From Oenococcus sicerae (GTDB lineage: Bacteria > Bacillota > Bacilli > Lactobacillales > Lactobacillaceae): a stretch of DNA of 64,000 nucleotides. This document shows, one piece after another, positions 28,253-37,595 of the stretch. The stretch's first letter is position 1; each line of letters opens with the position of its first letter. Location: assembly GCF_004102045.2 (NCBI RefSeq), contig NZ_CP029684.2, positions 1,600,395 through 1,664,394 on the forward strand, in the 5' to 3' direction. The notes under the pieces are model-generated. The model saw only the letters and a program-made list of their open reading frames with translations, searched no databases and was not told where the DNA came from. A program made the position numbers and the translations under genes.

Positions 28253-28255
28253 TAA

Positions 28256-30793
28256 TTAGTTAATTTGTTGAGAAACGGCCTGATTGACAGCTGCATGTTC
28301 TTTTTCGACTAAGTTCACACGATTTTCAATAACTCTCGTATCCATCGTAATTTCTCTAGTTAAACCAGCTACGTTGATTTTAGGTTCAAAGAAAGCTTTA
28401 AATTCCGATAAACGCTGGGCAGTCTTAAAAATGATAGCAATTACCGTAATGAAAGTCGTGAACTCCATATCACCACCAACTGTCTCTTCCAGCCATTGCC
28501 AATCCTGACGGATCCAGTCCCAGGCAGCCTGTTGGCCCTTATCATTGGCCAGAACACCACGGAACCAAGCACGCAGATCCTGTGGTTTGATCGTATCTGC
28601 ATCTTCAAATTTATCGATCAGCAGTTTGATTAAAACAGGATCAGTCGTTGCAGTCAAAGCAGCCGTCAAATCAGCCTTATAACTGCCATCTGAGGATTGT
28701 CGATAATCCTGCAAAAGTTGTTTGAACAGATCAGGATCGCTGAAATTCTGAATCTCATTTCGCAAGACAAATAAGCGAATGTCGGCACTCAAAGATGATA
28801 ATTGCTGACGATTTTTTTCAAACAGATCATGAGCACTCTTGATCGTATTTGGATTTTTAGCAAACAAAGAGGCACTCAAGACGTAAGGTCTGATCAGCTG
28901 ATCATCAATTGATTCATCAGTTGCTGACGACCAGCCTAAGCGTGCAACCTGGCTGCTGCTCAAGTGGTCAAATAGCTGCCGCAGCTGTTTTTCTTCAAGA
29001 GAATCCGGCTCAACGAATTTCTTTAAGTTGTTTGCGATCACAAACAGAGCCATATTGACGACTGCAAATCGGCTTCGACTAAAGCGACTCAGTAAGGGCA
29101 CGATTTCGGCATAAGAAATTTCTTGTCCTTCAGCTAATAATCGCAGATCTTGTAAAATCTGCAATTGTGAAATAGCATCCAGCTCAGTCACGTCCTTTAA
29201 AATATCGGCCAGCAAAGTCTCATCATATTTGACAATAAAATGCGAATCATTACCAACATTTAGGCGGAATGGCAATTTATTTTCAGCACGCAGCTGAGCA
29301 TAATCGCCAAGCTGACTGCTTTTTTCGGTCAATAGGCTTGGTGCTTGAGCGTAATTAGCATTCAGAGGAATCTGCCACTGGCGACCGATTTCTTTACCAA
29401 CGCCAATGAAGAATTGTTGCTGGCTGATCGTTAATTGGCCATCGATCACTGAGGCTTCGACAACTGGGTAACCAGGTTGTTCCAGCCAAGAATTCATCAC
29501 TGAACCAACATCGATCTGAGAAGCATCGCCAAGCGCTGACCATAGATCGGCACCAGTCGCATTAGCATACTTATGAGCAGCAAAATAAGCCTTCAGACCC
29601 TTGCGCAAAGCGGCATCACCGATCATGGCCCGAACCATCACAAGCATACGGGCGCCTTTGGCATAAACGATCGCACCATCAAACAAAGAATCGATCTCGG
29701 CTGGATCCTCGACATTGACATGAACTGATTGTACGCCGTCAGTCGCATCGCGCTGCAAGGCAGCCGGTACTTCTGATGCTTGAAAAGTCTGCCAAATATC
29801 CCATTTCGGTTCTAGCGCATTCACAGCCACGTATTCCATCATGTTGGCAAAACTTTCATTTAGCCACAGGTCATCCCACCACTTCATTGTGACAAGATCA
29901 CCGAACCACTGATGGGCCAATTCATGGGCAACAACAGTCGCAACTAATTGTTTTCGAGTCAGTGCCGTATTATCGGGATCGAGCAGCAAATAGGCTTCAC
30001 GATAAGTGACAAGTCCCCAGTTTTCCATCGCGCCGGCCGAGAAATCCGGCAAAGCTAATTGCCAGGAGTGAGCTAGCGGATAAGGCGTCTGATAGAAGTC
30101 TTCGTAAAATTCAATCGAGCGTTTGGCAATATCCAGCGCAAAATCCAATTCCTTGGCTTTGTGTGCTTTCGTAGCGAAAACACCGATCTGAACACCGCTT
30201 TTAGTCGTCGTCAGCTTGCTTTGCAGATCACCGAAAGCAAAAGCGATCAGATAAGTCGACATGCGGACTGTTCGCTGAAAATAGTGGACGCCATTTTCAA
30301 AACGGCTTTCTGGCATATTAGCCAAAATCGTCTCACCAGCCTGCTCATCAAATTTGATCGCCAAATCAAAAGTCGCTTTAGCTTCCGGTTCATCAACACA
30401 AGGAAAAGCCTGACGTGCAAAAGTGGTTTCAAATTGCGTGCCGATGATCTGTTTTTTAACACCATCCAGCTCATAATAGGACGGATAAATGCCCATCATG
30501 GAATCCGTTAATTTAGCTTCATAGTCGATCTTGAAAGTCACAGCGCCTGTTTTGGCTAAATGAATTCGGATCGCATCATTTTTGCTGTCCAATTCAAAAG
30601 GCAGTGCTTGATCATCATCGGATCTAACCGACTTGATCGTTAAAAATTTTGCGTGAATCGAGATCGCCTGCAATCGTGCCTGACCCGAAATTTGCGTCTG
30701 ACCTGAAAAAAGCTTTTTCTGCCGATCAATAGTCAAAAAAATATCATAATGATCTGGTTGAAAGGCACGATAAAAATGTGTTGAATCTACCAT
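28256..30793 (-). CDS. pepN: Aminopeptidase N (M1 family)
   Basis: Zinc metallo-aminopeptidase of peptide catabolism in lactic acid bacteria. 845 aa, as expected. Substrate-binding GAMENWG precedes the zinc motif HELAHQWFGDLVTMKWWDDLWLNE (HExxH...E). C-terminal ERAP1-like helical domain. No signal peptide, cytoplasmic. Confidence 0.97.
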   Translation of the reverse strand: MVDSTHFYRAFQPDHYDIFLTIDRQKKLFSGQTQISGQARLQAISIHAKFLTIKSVRSDDDQALPFELDSKNDAIRIHLAKTGAVTFKIDYEAKLTDSMMGIYPSYYELDGVKKQIIGTQFETTFARQAFPCVDEPEAKATFDLAIKFDEQAGETILANMPESRFENGVHYFQRTVRMSTYLIAFAFGDLQSKLTTTKSGVQIGVFATKAHKAKELDFALDIAKRSIEFYEDFYQTPYPLAHSWQLALPDFSAGAMENWGLVTYREAYLLLDPDNTALTRKQLVATVVAHELAHQWFGDLVTMKWWDDLWLNESFANMMEYVAVNALEPKWDIWQTFQASEVPAALQRDATDGVQSVHVNVEDPAEIDSLFDGAIVYAKGARMLVMVRAMIGDAALRKGLKAYFAAHKYANATGADLWSALGDASQIDVGSVMNSWLEQPGYPVVEASVIDGQLTISQQQFFIGVGKEIGRQWQIPLNANYAQAPSLLTEKSSQLGDYAQLRAENKLPFRLNVGNDSHFIVKYDETLLADILKDVTELDAISQLQILQDLRLLAEGQEISYAEIVPLLSRFSRSRFAVVNMALFVIANNLKKFVEPDSLEEKQLRQLFDHLSSSQVARLGWSSATDESIDDQLIRPYVLSASLFAKNPNTIKSAHDLFEKNRQQLSSLSADIRLFVLRNEIQNFSDPDLFKQLLQDYRQSSDGSYKADLTAALTATTDPVLIKLLIDKFEDADTIKPQDLRAWFRGVLANDKGQQAAWDWIRQDWQWLEETVGGDMEFTTFITVIAIIFKTAQRLSEFKAFFEPKINVAGLTREITMDTRVIENRVNLVEKEHAAVNQAVSQQIN

Positions 30794-30863
30794 TGTTCCC
30801 CCTTATTTTGTAACGGATATCCAGTTTGCTTGTTGAATTTCGTTAAATCAATTATACGTTAAC

Positions 30864-30888
30864 AAAAAAGCAAACCGTGAAAGTCTGC
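30864..30888 (-). terminator. Terminator after ROK kinase gene
   Basis: Stem GCAGAC / GTTTGC (one G-U) with loop TTTCACG and a T-run, immediately after the stop at 30890. Confidence 0.65.
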
Positions 30889-30889
30889 C

Positions 30890-31783
30890 TCATTTTACAG
30901 TTGCTTTTTGCAGCGCGAAAAGTGCCAAAGCCAGATCACCATAGGTAGCTGATCCATTGTTTTCAATTTTCGGATGAACAATGTAATTATCCAAGTCCGG
31001 CAGCGGCAAATAGTCATTATTCATTTGAGCAAACTGCTGACGCGCCTTAGACAAAAGACCCGGACGACCTGACACGGAGCCGCCAAAGATGATCTTGTCC
31101 GGTCGAAATGATAGCGTGACCGACCAAGCAGCCTGCGCAATATAATAAGCAATGATATCCCAGACTGGATCACTATCAGAAATATTTTCACCGGCAATAC
31201 CCGTTCGAGCTGCCAAAGAAGGACCTGAAGCCAAGCCTTCTAAACAGTCACCGTGAAAACGACAAACGCCGGCAAAATTAACATCATCCGGATGTTTGCG
31301 CAAAATAATATGACCGATTTCAGGATGCGAGCGGCCGCCGACAAAAGAACCACCCTGGATCACACCAACACCGACACCAGTCCCAAGCGTGAAGTAGACT
31401 AGGGTCTGATCTTTTTTGACAGTACCAAATTCATACTCGCCATAGACAGAGGCGTTCACATCGGTCGTAAAAAAGACCGGTACGTTGATGGCTGCTTTCA
31501 AACTACCGACAAAGTCAAAATCAGACCAGCCGACTTTAGGTGTTTTTGTAATGAAACCATAATCATCTTGACCTTCTTTGATCCCGATCGGACCAAAAGA
31601 GCCAATACCGATAGCAGACACATTGAATTGCTGAAAAAAGGCAGTCGTTTTTGCCATCGTATCGACCGGATTGGTCGTTTTAAATTTTGTCTGTTCAATG
31701 ACATTGAAATTCGCGTCGGCAATTGCACAGACAAATTTCGTACCGCCGGCTTCGATCGAGCCTAATAATTTACCTTCTACCAC
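30890..31783 (-). CDS. ROK-family sugar kinase, probably fructokinase
   Basis: ATP-dependent hexose kinase. 297 aa. N-terminal phosphate motif GSIEAGGTKFVCA, TLGTGVGVGVIQGG, and the ROK zinc-binding segment HPEIGHIILRKHPDD...CRFHGDCLEGLASGPSL (CxxHGxCxEG pattern). Sequence style matches ScrK-like fructokinases of lactic acid bacteria; glucose or mannose as substrate is not excluded. Monocistronic by spacing. Confidence 0.87.
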   Translation of the reverse strand: MVEGKLLGSIEAGGTKFVCAIADANFNVIEQTKFKTTNPVDTMAKTTAFFQQFNVSAIGIGSFGPIGIKEGQDDYGFITKTPKVGWSDFDFVGSLKAAINVPVFFTTDVNASVYGEYEFGTVKKDQTLVYFTLGTGVGVGVIQGGSFVGGRSHPEIGHIILRKHPDDVNFAGVCRFHGDCLEGLASGPSLAARTGIAGENISDSDPVWDIIAYYIAQAAWSVTLSFRPDKIIFGGSVSGRPGLLSKARQQFAQMNNDYLPLPDLDNYIVHPKIENNGSATYGDLALALFALQKATVK

Positions 31784-31949
31784 TATGATTCCCCTAGTTT
31801 ATAAAATTATATGTTGTGTTTAATGCTAAACGATTAGCTTTTTAGAACAAAAAAATAGCAACAGATGAAAAGAATTGCCAGATTTGATTTTACCAATTAA
31901 GGCTTATAAATGAAACAAGAAAATTGATTTTCGTTGAAAGTGGTGAAAA

Positions 31950-32531
31950 CTATTTTTGTTTCGCCAAAATATTGTCGATTTCTTTATTTGCAGCAAGCAT
32001 GCGCTCCCAGTGGTCGCCAGAATCCAAGTCATTAATGATCAGCTTCATAATATCTAATGGATCGATCTGGTAGCCTGTAAAGTCATACTTCAGGCTGGCC
32101 ACGATCCTACTCATGTACATGATACCGATCGCGGCATTTTTCAGTTGTTCATCAGTCTTGCCGACATTTGAATCCTCAGCATATGTGCGATATTGAAATT
32201 GACTAAAATAAGCTAATAAGCTGACTGTCTTATCAGAGCCATACATCAAGCTGCGATGCATCAGGTCTTTATATTTTTCAAGCTCGTCGTGTTCTTGATC
32301 ATTCTGTTTTTTATCATTTAGATAAATGATTTTAGCGGACCAGTCTTTTAGAAGCTGGTTCAGATCATCTCCACTAATCTGTCTGAAATAAGATTCCACT
32401 TGCAGCGTTCTTTGGCCGCTGACTTTATTTTTATTGATGATGACTTCTCGAACTAAATTCGGCAAGTCCCTTAAAAAATAGCCGACAGATAATAACAAAA
32501 TGCTTTCAACAATTCTCACAAGCAAATTCAT
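31950..32531 (-). CDS. Unknown protein with one N-terminal membrane segment
   Basis: 193 aa. Residues about 3-22 are hydrophobic (LLVRIVESILLLSVGYFL) and would anchor the protein; the remainder is soluble and helical with a lysine/aspartate-rich middle (DKKQNDQEHDELEKYKD). I recognise no domain. Flanked by 160 bp upstream-side and 80 bp downstream-side non-coding DNA, so probably monocistronic. Confidence 0.6.
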   Translation of the reverse strand: MNLLVRIVESILLLSVGYFLRDLPNLVREVIINKNKVSGQRTLQVESYFRQISGDDLNQLLKDWSAKIIYLNDKKQNDQEHDELEKYKDLMHRSLMYGSDKTVSLLAYFSQFQYRTYAEDSNVGKTDEQLKNAAIGIMYMSRIVASLKYDFTGYQIDPLDIMKLIINDLDSGDHWERMLAANKEIDNILAKQK

Positions 32532-32609
32532 TTGATCACCTCAAAAAGATCATACAGAATTATGACGTTTAAAACCATCTATGCGATTATCTTTAAGACT
32601 TAGGATTCA

Positions 32610-33134
32610 TCACAAGCGTTTTAAATGAATTTCTGCCAGCTCGCCAATTCTTTTAATACCGATTAGCGTCAGACGCTTTTCATAGGCTGCTTCTTCAAAT
32701 AATCGCTTCCCCCAACCAATCAGGACAGGCGCAATTTGAATCCAAAATTCATCAATTAGGTCTTGTCGAACCAACTGAGTCACAATCGCACCCCCGCCGA
32801 CAATCCAGATATTTTTGCCCTTGACTGATTTCAAAGTTCTGACAATAGCCGTGGGATCGCCAGAAACATATCGACCGCCGTCAGTGATCGAGCCAATCTG
32901 GCTGTGTGAAAAGACGATTTTCTCTTTGCCAGAAAACATGGGCTTATCCCCAAGTATTTTACTTGTCTCTTTGTAAGTCGTATTGCCCATCACGACCGTG
33001 TCAATGCCAGCCTCAAAATCCGCAATGCTGTAAGCTGGATCTAATTCCGTATCAAACAGCCACTGCAGGCTATCATCCTTTCGAGCTAGAAAGCCATCAA
33101 GACTCATCGCACCGTAAAAATAGACTTTTCTCAT
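32610..33134 (-). CDS. DHFR/RibD C-terminal-like reductase
   Basis: NAD(P)H-dependent reductase of the RibD_C/dihydrofolate-reductase-like family (YwjB/YyaP type). Starts MRKVYFYGAMSLDGFLARKDD; GNTTYKE and NIWIVGGGAIVTQLV match the family. The ATG at 33134 is chosen over a GTG five codons upstream since it begins the conserved strand; neither has a strong Shine-Dalgarno. Substrate unknown. Last chromosomal gene before the CRISPR region. Confidence 0.83.
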   Translation of the reverse strand: MRKVYFYGAMSLDGFLARKDDSLQWLFDTELDPAYSIADFEAGIDTVVMGNTTYKETSKILGDKPMFSGKEKIVFSHSQIGSITDGGRYVSGDPTAIVRTLKSVKGKNIWIVGGGAIVTQLVRQDLIDEFWIQIAPVLIGWGKRLFEEAAYEKRLTLIGIKRIGELAEIHLKRL

Positions 33135-33209
33135 CGTTTTGGAGGTCACGAGTCTATTTTACCAGCACCTGGTTTGTTATCCTTCGTCTAAACTAAAGCC
33201 ACATTGATC

Positions 33210-33237
33210 TGATCACCCCCGCTTGTGCGGGGAATAC
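33210..33237 (-). repeat. Lone outlying CRISPR repeat (27/28)
   Basis: Matches the array repeat at 27 of 28 positions, with T for G at 33210. It lies 606 bp beyond the array's distal repeat, on the side away from cas genes, and is out of the 61-bp register. Confidence 0.93.
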
Positions 33238-33247
33238 TAAAAAAAAT

Positions 33248-33424
33248 ATGTTGCCAAAAGGAGAGGGAAAAAATATCTGCGAAATATATTTGACCGATTC
33301 AGGAAAAATTTACGTCCCAGACCTCAAGGAAGCTAACCACACACAATGGAAAAATGTAATTACTTCTGCCGCTGCTTCGCTTGTCGTTTCTCTTACGGTT
33401 GCTCTTATTTCACGTTTTTTCTGA
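33248..33424 (+). CDS. 58-aa C-terminal membrane fragment or small membrane protein
   Basis: First ATG of a frame that is open back into the CRISPR repeat. The sequence starts MLPKGEGKNICEIY and ends with a hydrophobic helix (about residues 37-55, A/V/L-rich) and SRFF. No Shine-Dalgarno: the upstream bases are CRISPR repeat and an A-run. I read it as the tail of a gene cut at the repeat junction rather than a native gene. Function unknown. Confidence 0.5.
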   Translation: MLPKGEGKNICEIYLTDSGKIYVPDLKEANHTQWKNVITSAAASLVVSLTVALISRFF

Positions 33425-33427
33425 AAA

Positions 33428-33457
33428 TAAAAAGCACTCAATTTCTCGAGTGCTTTT
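33428..33457. terminator. Bidirectional terminator inside the 606-bp segment
   Basis: Stem AAAAGCACTC / GAGTGCTTTT with an 8-nt loop. It serves the plus-strand 58-aa frame and the minus-strand 78-aa gene, and is the first terminator reached by minus-strand transcription leaving the array. Confidence 0.88.
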
Positions 33458-33692
33458 AGTAAATTCGATTGTTTATTTCGTCAGGTATTGGTTTATCTGA
33501 CTTTTTAATATATTCGTAAATAATATCGGCTGCCTGTCCGTCATAGATGCCGGTTTTTGCTACGTGTTCTGATAGTCCTGGAACAAGGCCAGCGAAAACA
33601 GACGGCGTATTAATGGTTTTACCGAATTTTTTCTCATAAAAATCTTCTGCCTGTGCATAAATCTTCTGAAATTGTGCGTTGGTTTTAATCAT
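33456..33692 (-). CDS. 78-aa protein coupled to a truncated gene, immunity-like
   Basis: Soluble, helix-rich 78-aa protein (FQKIYAQAEDFYEKKFG; IIYEYIKKSDKPIP). Its ATG overlaps the stop of the preceding frame as ATGA, so it was translationally coupled to that gene. I do not recognise the family. The arrangement (large protein tail then a small soluble ORF) recalls toxin-immunity pairs carried by phage head proteins; that is inference. It now lies directly downstream of the CRISPR array on the same strand. Confidence 0.6.
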   Translation of the reverse strand: MIKTNAQFQKIYAQAEDFYEKKFGKTINTPSVFAGLVPGLSEHVAKTGIYDGQAADIIYEYIKKSDKPIPDEINNRIY

Positions 33693-33843
33693 TTCAACAT
33701 ATCCTCTATTATTTTACCGTATATATTTGCCGCTTCCGGGAAAAGCTCACGCATGTTAGTCAGCATTTCAGGGTTGGAATTGACCGATTCTGACATTTCA
33801 GCAAAGAATTCCGTTCCAGATGTATACGGGCGGCGAGTACATA
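33689..33843 (-). pseudogene. C-terminal remnant of a larger gene, cut at the CRISPR repeat
   Basis: About 50 residues, open from the repeat edge to TGA: includes RRPYTSGTEFFAEMSESVN and ends IYGKIIEDMLK. The pattern (Y/S-x-x-EFFAE-M-S-E, then an NPE and a FPEAANIY stretch) resembles the tail of phage minor-head-associated metallo-toxin domains (ATLF-like), where a late Glu-containing helix has the form EFFAE. The catalytic HExxH would have been upstream and is missing. Identification is tentative. Confidence 0.45.
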
Positions 33844-34239
33844 GGATCACCCCCGCTTGTGCGGGGAATACCTTATAACCAATGACAAAGAAAGCAATGT
33901 TATAGGATCACCCCCCCGCTTGTGCGGGGAATACTTATTTTTCAAGGCAAAGATGATGGCCGTTGTAGGATCACCCCCGCTTGTGCGGGGAATACGCACC
34001 GAGTTCGTTCGCCGTTTCGTTTATTTTAGGATCACCCCCGCTTGTGCGGGGAATACTTTTTGATTTCGTCATCGATATTTTTAATTGGAGGATCACCCCC
34101 GCTTGTGCGGGGAATACCGATTGACATTGTCGTTCGGCATGATCCGACTAGGATCACCCCCGCTTGTGCGGGGAATACTGCTTTTCAAACCGTTTACCCA
34201 ATTTTCTACCAGGATCACCCCCGCTTGTGCGGGGAATAC

Positions 34240-34334
34240 TGTGCTGCTCATGGCTTTCGTCATGACTTTACCAGGATCACCCCCGCTTGTGCGGGGAATA
34301 CTTCATCAAACAGCCCTAATTTTCCATTTGTCCA
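34240..34334. repeat. Duplicated spacer pair, copy 1 (spacers 7-8)
   Basis: Same two spacers in the same order as 34851-34944. Copy 1 has one extra A at the end of the first spacer. Confidence 0.97.
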
Positions 34335-34423
34335 GGATCACCCCCGCTTGTGCGGGGAATACAATCGTAATATGCGTCGAGCAATCAACTTGCAAGGATC
34401 ACCCCCGCTTGTGCGGGGAATAC

Positions 34424-34456
34424 TTTTAAGTATGCCAGCAGGAACATTGGAGCGAC
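34424..34456 (-). other. Spacer 10, matching this locus' own cas5e
   Basis: All 33 bases are identical to 42953-42985. It is one of only two spacers ending in C before the repeat; its boundary base is also matched in the target. Confidence 0.98.
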
Positions 34457-34850
34457 GGATCACCCCCGCTTGTGCGGGGAATACTTATAAGCACCCTCTT
34501 CATTATGCAGGCGGGCAGGATCACCCCCGCTTGTGCGGGGAATACCAAAATGCTTCTCGAGGCGTGAATGATGGAATAGGATCACCCCCGCTTGTGCGGG
34601 GAATACACCCTTTCATGTTTATCTTAACTTTCGGCCACAGGATCACCCCCGCTTGTGCGGGGAATACTGGCTATTTTGGCATCTGCCTGGGCTTTTTCTA
34701 GGATCACCCCCGCTTGTGCGGGGAATACCCGCTGATTTACCAGATGATCTAAGTGATAAAAGGATCACCCCCGCTTGTGCGGGGAATACACAACGTTGAT
34801 GAAAAATACGTTGATTGGACTAGGATCACCCCCGCTTGTGCGGGGAATAC

Positions 34851-34944
34851 TGTGCTGCTCATGGCTTTCGTCATGACTTTACCGGATCACCCCCGCTTGT
34901 GCGGGGAATACTTCATCAAACAGCCCTAATTTTCCATTTGTCCA
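34851..34944. repeat. Duplicated spacer pair, copy 2 (spacers 17-18)
   Basis: Identical to spacers 7-8 apart from one base missing at the spacer/repeat border. Confidence 0.97.
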
Positions 34945-36802
34945 GGATCACCCCCGCTTGTGCGGGGAATACCTCTTTTTGCGCTTGCGGTTGACCCTCC
35001 CACCAGGATCACCCCCGCTTGTGCGGGGAATACGCAGAGGTTAAGGAAACTTTGAAGTTATCATGAGGATCACCCCCGCTTGTGCGGGGAATACTACATA
35101 AATATCAGTATTGCAAGTTTAAACGTAGGATCACCCCCGCTTGTGCGGGGAATACTTCCATCAGATGAAGTTTTGCCGTTCTAAGCGAGGATCACCCCCG
35201 CTTGTGCGGGGAATACTACACGACAATGACCAGAACTATGAATTATTGAGGATCACCCCCGCTTGTGCGGGGAATACTGGAACGGTATTATCGTTGTGGC
35301 CACGGCCGTAGGATCACCCCCGCTTGTGCGGGGAATACTCGCCTTTTAAGGTTTTAACGGCGTACTTGCTAGGATCACCCCCGCTTGTGCGGGGAATACT
35401 GGTTGATGCAGCCAAAAATCTGCGCTTAAGCGGGATCACCCCCGCTTGTGCGGGGAATACATTTCGGCAATATTTTCAATTCATGAATTTTCAGGATCAC
35501 CCCCGCTTGTGCGGGGAATACCCACCTTTGACAGCGGTTACTGAAGACTGGCTGGGATCACCCCCGCTTGTGCGGGGAATACAAGAAAGCCTAACCGAAA
35601 AATACCAAAATTATAGGATCACCCCCGCTTGTGCGGGGAATACAATGTGCTTGATTCAAGCTATGGCAATGACTCAGGATCACCCCCGCTTGTGCGGGGA
35701 ATACTGATTTGCAAATCATCGAGGAGGAAAAAAATGAGGATCACCCCCGCTTGTGCGGGGAATACTTTCATTTAAATATGCATGCTGATGATGACGGAGG
35801 ATCACCCCCGCTTGTGCGGGGAATACACGGTCACATTATCGCCAACATACGATCAGGAAGGATCACCCCCGCTTGTGCGGGGAATACTCCCATGGGGTTC
35901 AGGCCTGAAAAGTGTTGCTAGGATCACCCCCGCTTGTGCGGGGAATACCTTTTCCTGCCGTTTCTGCCATTGCTTGCTCCAGGATCACCCCCGCTTGTGC
36001 GGGGAATACCCCACCAGCTGTCTGGCATTGAGATAGTTCGTAGGATCACCCCCGCTTGTGCGGGGAATACGTAGTCATGGACAATTCAGCACAGATTCAA
36101 TCAGGATCACCCCCGCTTGTGCGGGGAATACGATTCAAAAAATTAGTTTTAATCGTCGTATCAAGGATCACCCCCGCTTGTGCGGGGAATACGTCATCTA
36201 ACAAGCTTACAATTTGGTCCCTTAAGGATCACCCCCGCTTGTGCGGGGAATACTTAATGGTTACTCACAGGGCGAAGCTACATTTGGGATCACCCCCGCT
36301 TGTGCAGGGAATACTTGCACGTTGGCTATGAATAGCACATATAGCCAGGATCACCCCCGCTTGTGCGGGGAATACCATCATCAGGATCTTCCCGTTCAAT
36401 TTTGGTTAGGATCACCCCCGCTTGTGCGGGGAATACATTAAAACGTAAATATAACATTCTAAAAGCAGAGGATCACCCCCGCTTGTGCGGGGAATACATG
36501 GCCTAACCATACGAATGGGTGGGAAGCCCAGGATCACCCCCGCTTGTGCGGGGAATACGAATTCAGGTTATGAACCAGAATCTTTGCCATAGGATCACCC
36601 CCGCTTGTGCGGGGAATACGATCCGTTGCATGATTCTTATGCAGCTGCCTTAGGATCACCCCCGCTTGTGCGGGGAATACCAAGTTTGATAAGTTAGTTA
36701 TGTTTAGTGGCAGGGATCACCCCCGCTTGTGCGGGGAATACCAGGAATTTTCCAGAGAACCAGACCTATACCAAGGATCACCCCCGCTTGTGCGGGGAAT
36801 AC

Positions 36803-37140
36803 ACGGTACGATTCCGCTCTATCAGTCAACGATTAGGATCACCCCCGCTTGTGCGGGGAATACATCAGGTGGGCGTTTCTGACGCTATGAACATTAGGAT
36901 CACCCCCGCTTGTGCGGGGAATACTGACATGCACTGGTCGGAGATGTTTTTTGATGAGGATCACCCCCGCTTGTGCGGGGAATACAAATTCACAGCACCG
37001 ACCATGTGCGGTCTGATAGGATCACCCCCGCTTGTGCGGGGAATACTCAGCTTCTCGAGACAAAGGTGCAATCTGATAAGGATCACCCCCGCTTGTGCGG
37101 GGAATACAAAAATTAATAATTTTTGCGCCAGATTCAGCAG
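36803..37140. repeat. Six-spacer block, copy 1 (spacers 49-54)
   Basis: 338 bp, identical spacer order to 37596-37933. Confidence 0.97.
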
Positions 37141-37595
37141 GGATCACCCCCGCTTGTGCGGGGAATACATTGAGACGGCCCTACATAAAATTTTGAAGAG
37201 AGGATCACCCCCGCTTGTGCGGGGAATACACGGTACGATTCCGCTCTATCAGTCAACGATTAGGATCACCCCCGCTTGTGCGGGGAATACATCGTGTTAA
37301 TGAAGCCTTATCAGAAGTTACAAGGATCACCCCCGCTTGTGCGGGGAATACTCAGCTTTGTGATGGCTAACAAGGACTGGCTTAGGATCACCCCCGCTTG
37401 TGCGGGGAATACTAGCTCACGACGAAGGCTTGACAGAGTTTGCCAGGATCACCCCCGCTTGTGCGGGGAATACTTGCAAGAGGCTTTGGGACAATATTTT
37501 GATAAAGGATCACCCCCGCTTGTGCGGGGAATACATTGAGACGGCCCTACATAAAATTTTGAAGAGAGGATCACCCCCGCTTGTGCGGGGAATAC

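Larger units (their letters stand above)
33238..33843. other. 606-bp DNA segment enclosed by CRISPR repeats
   Basis: Bounded on the left by the lone repeat and on the right by the first regular repeat. Contents: a plus-strand 58-codon ORF whose frame stays open into the left repeat, a shared terminator, and a minus-strand 78-aa gene preceded by the 3' end of a longer gene whose frame runs open into the right repeat. The last base before the right repeat is A, as for most spacers. It therefore resembles an oversized spacer or an inserted phage-like fragment. Confidence 0.8.

Noticed and set aside
33210..33237. Lone repeat as a second, separate CRISPR array
   Set aside because: Only one repeat, no spacer of normal length; better viewed as the outer boundary of the 606-bp segment.
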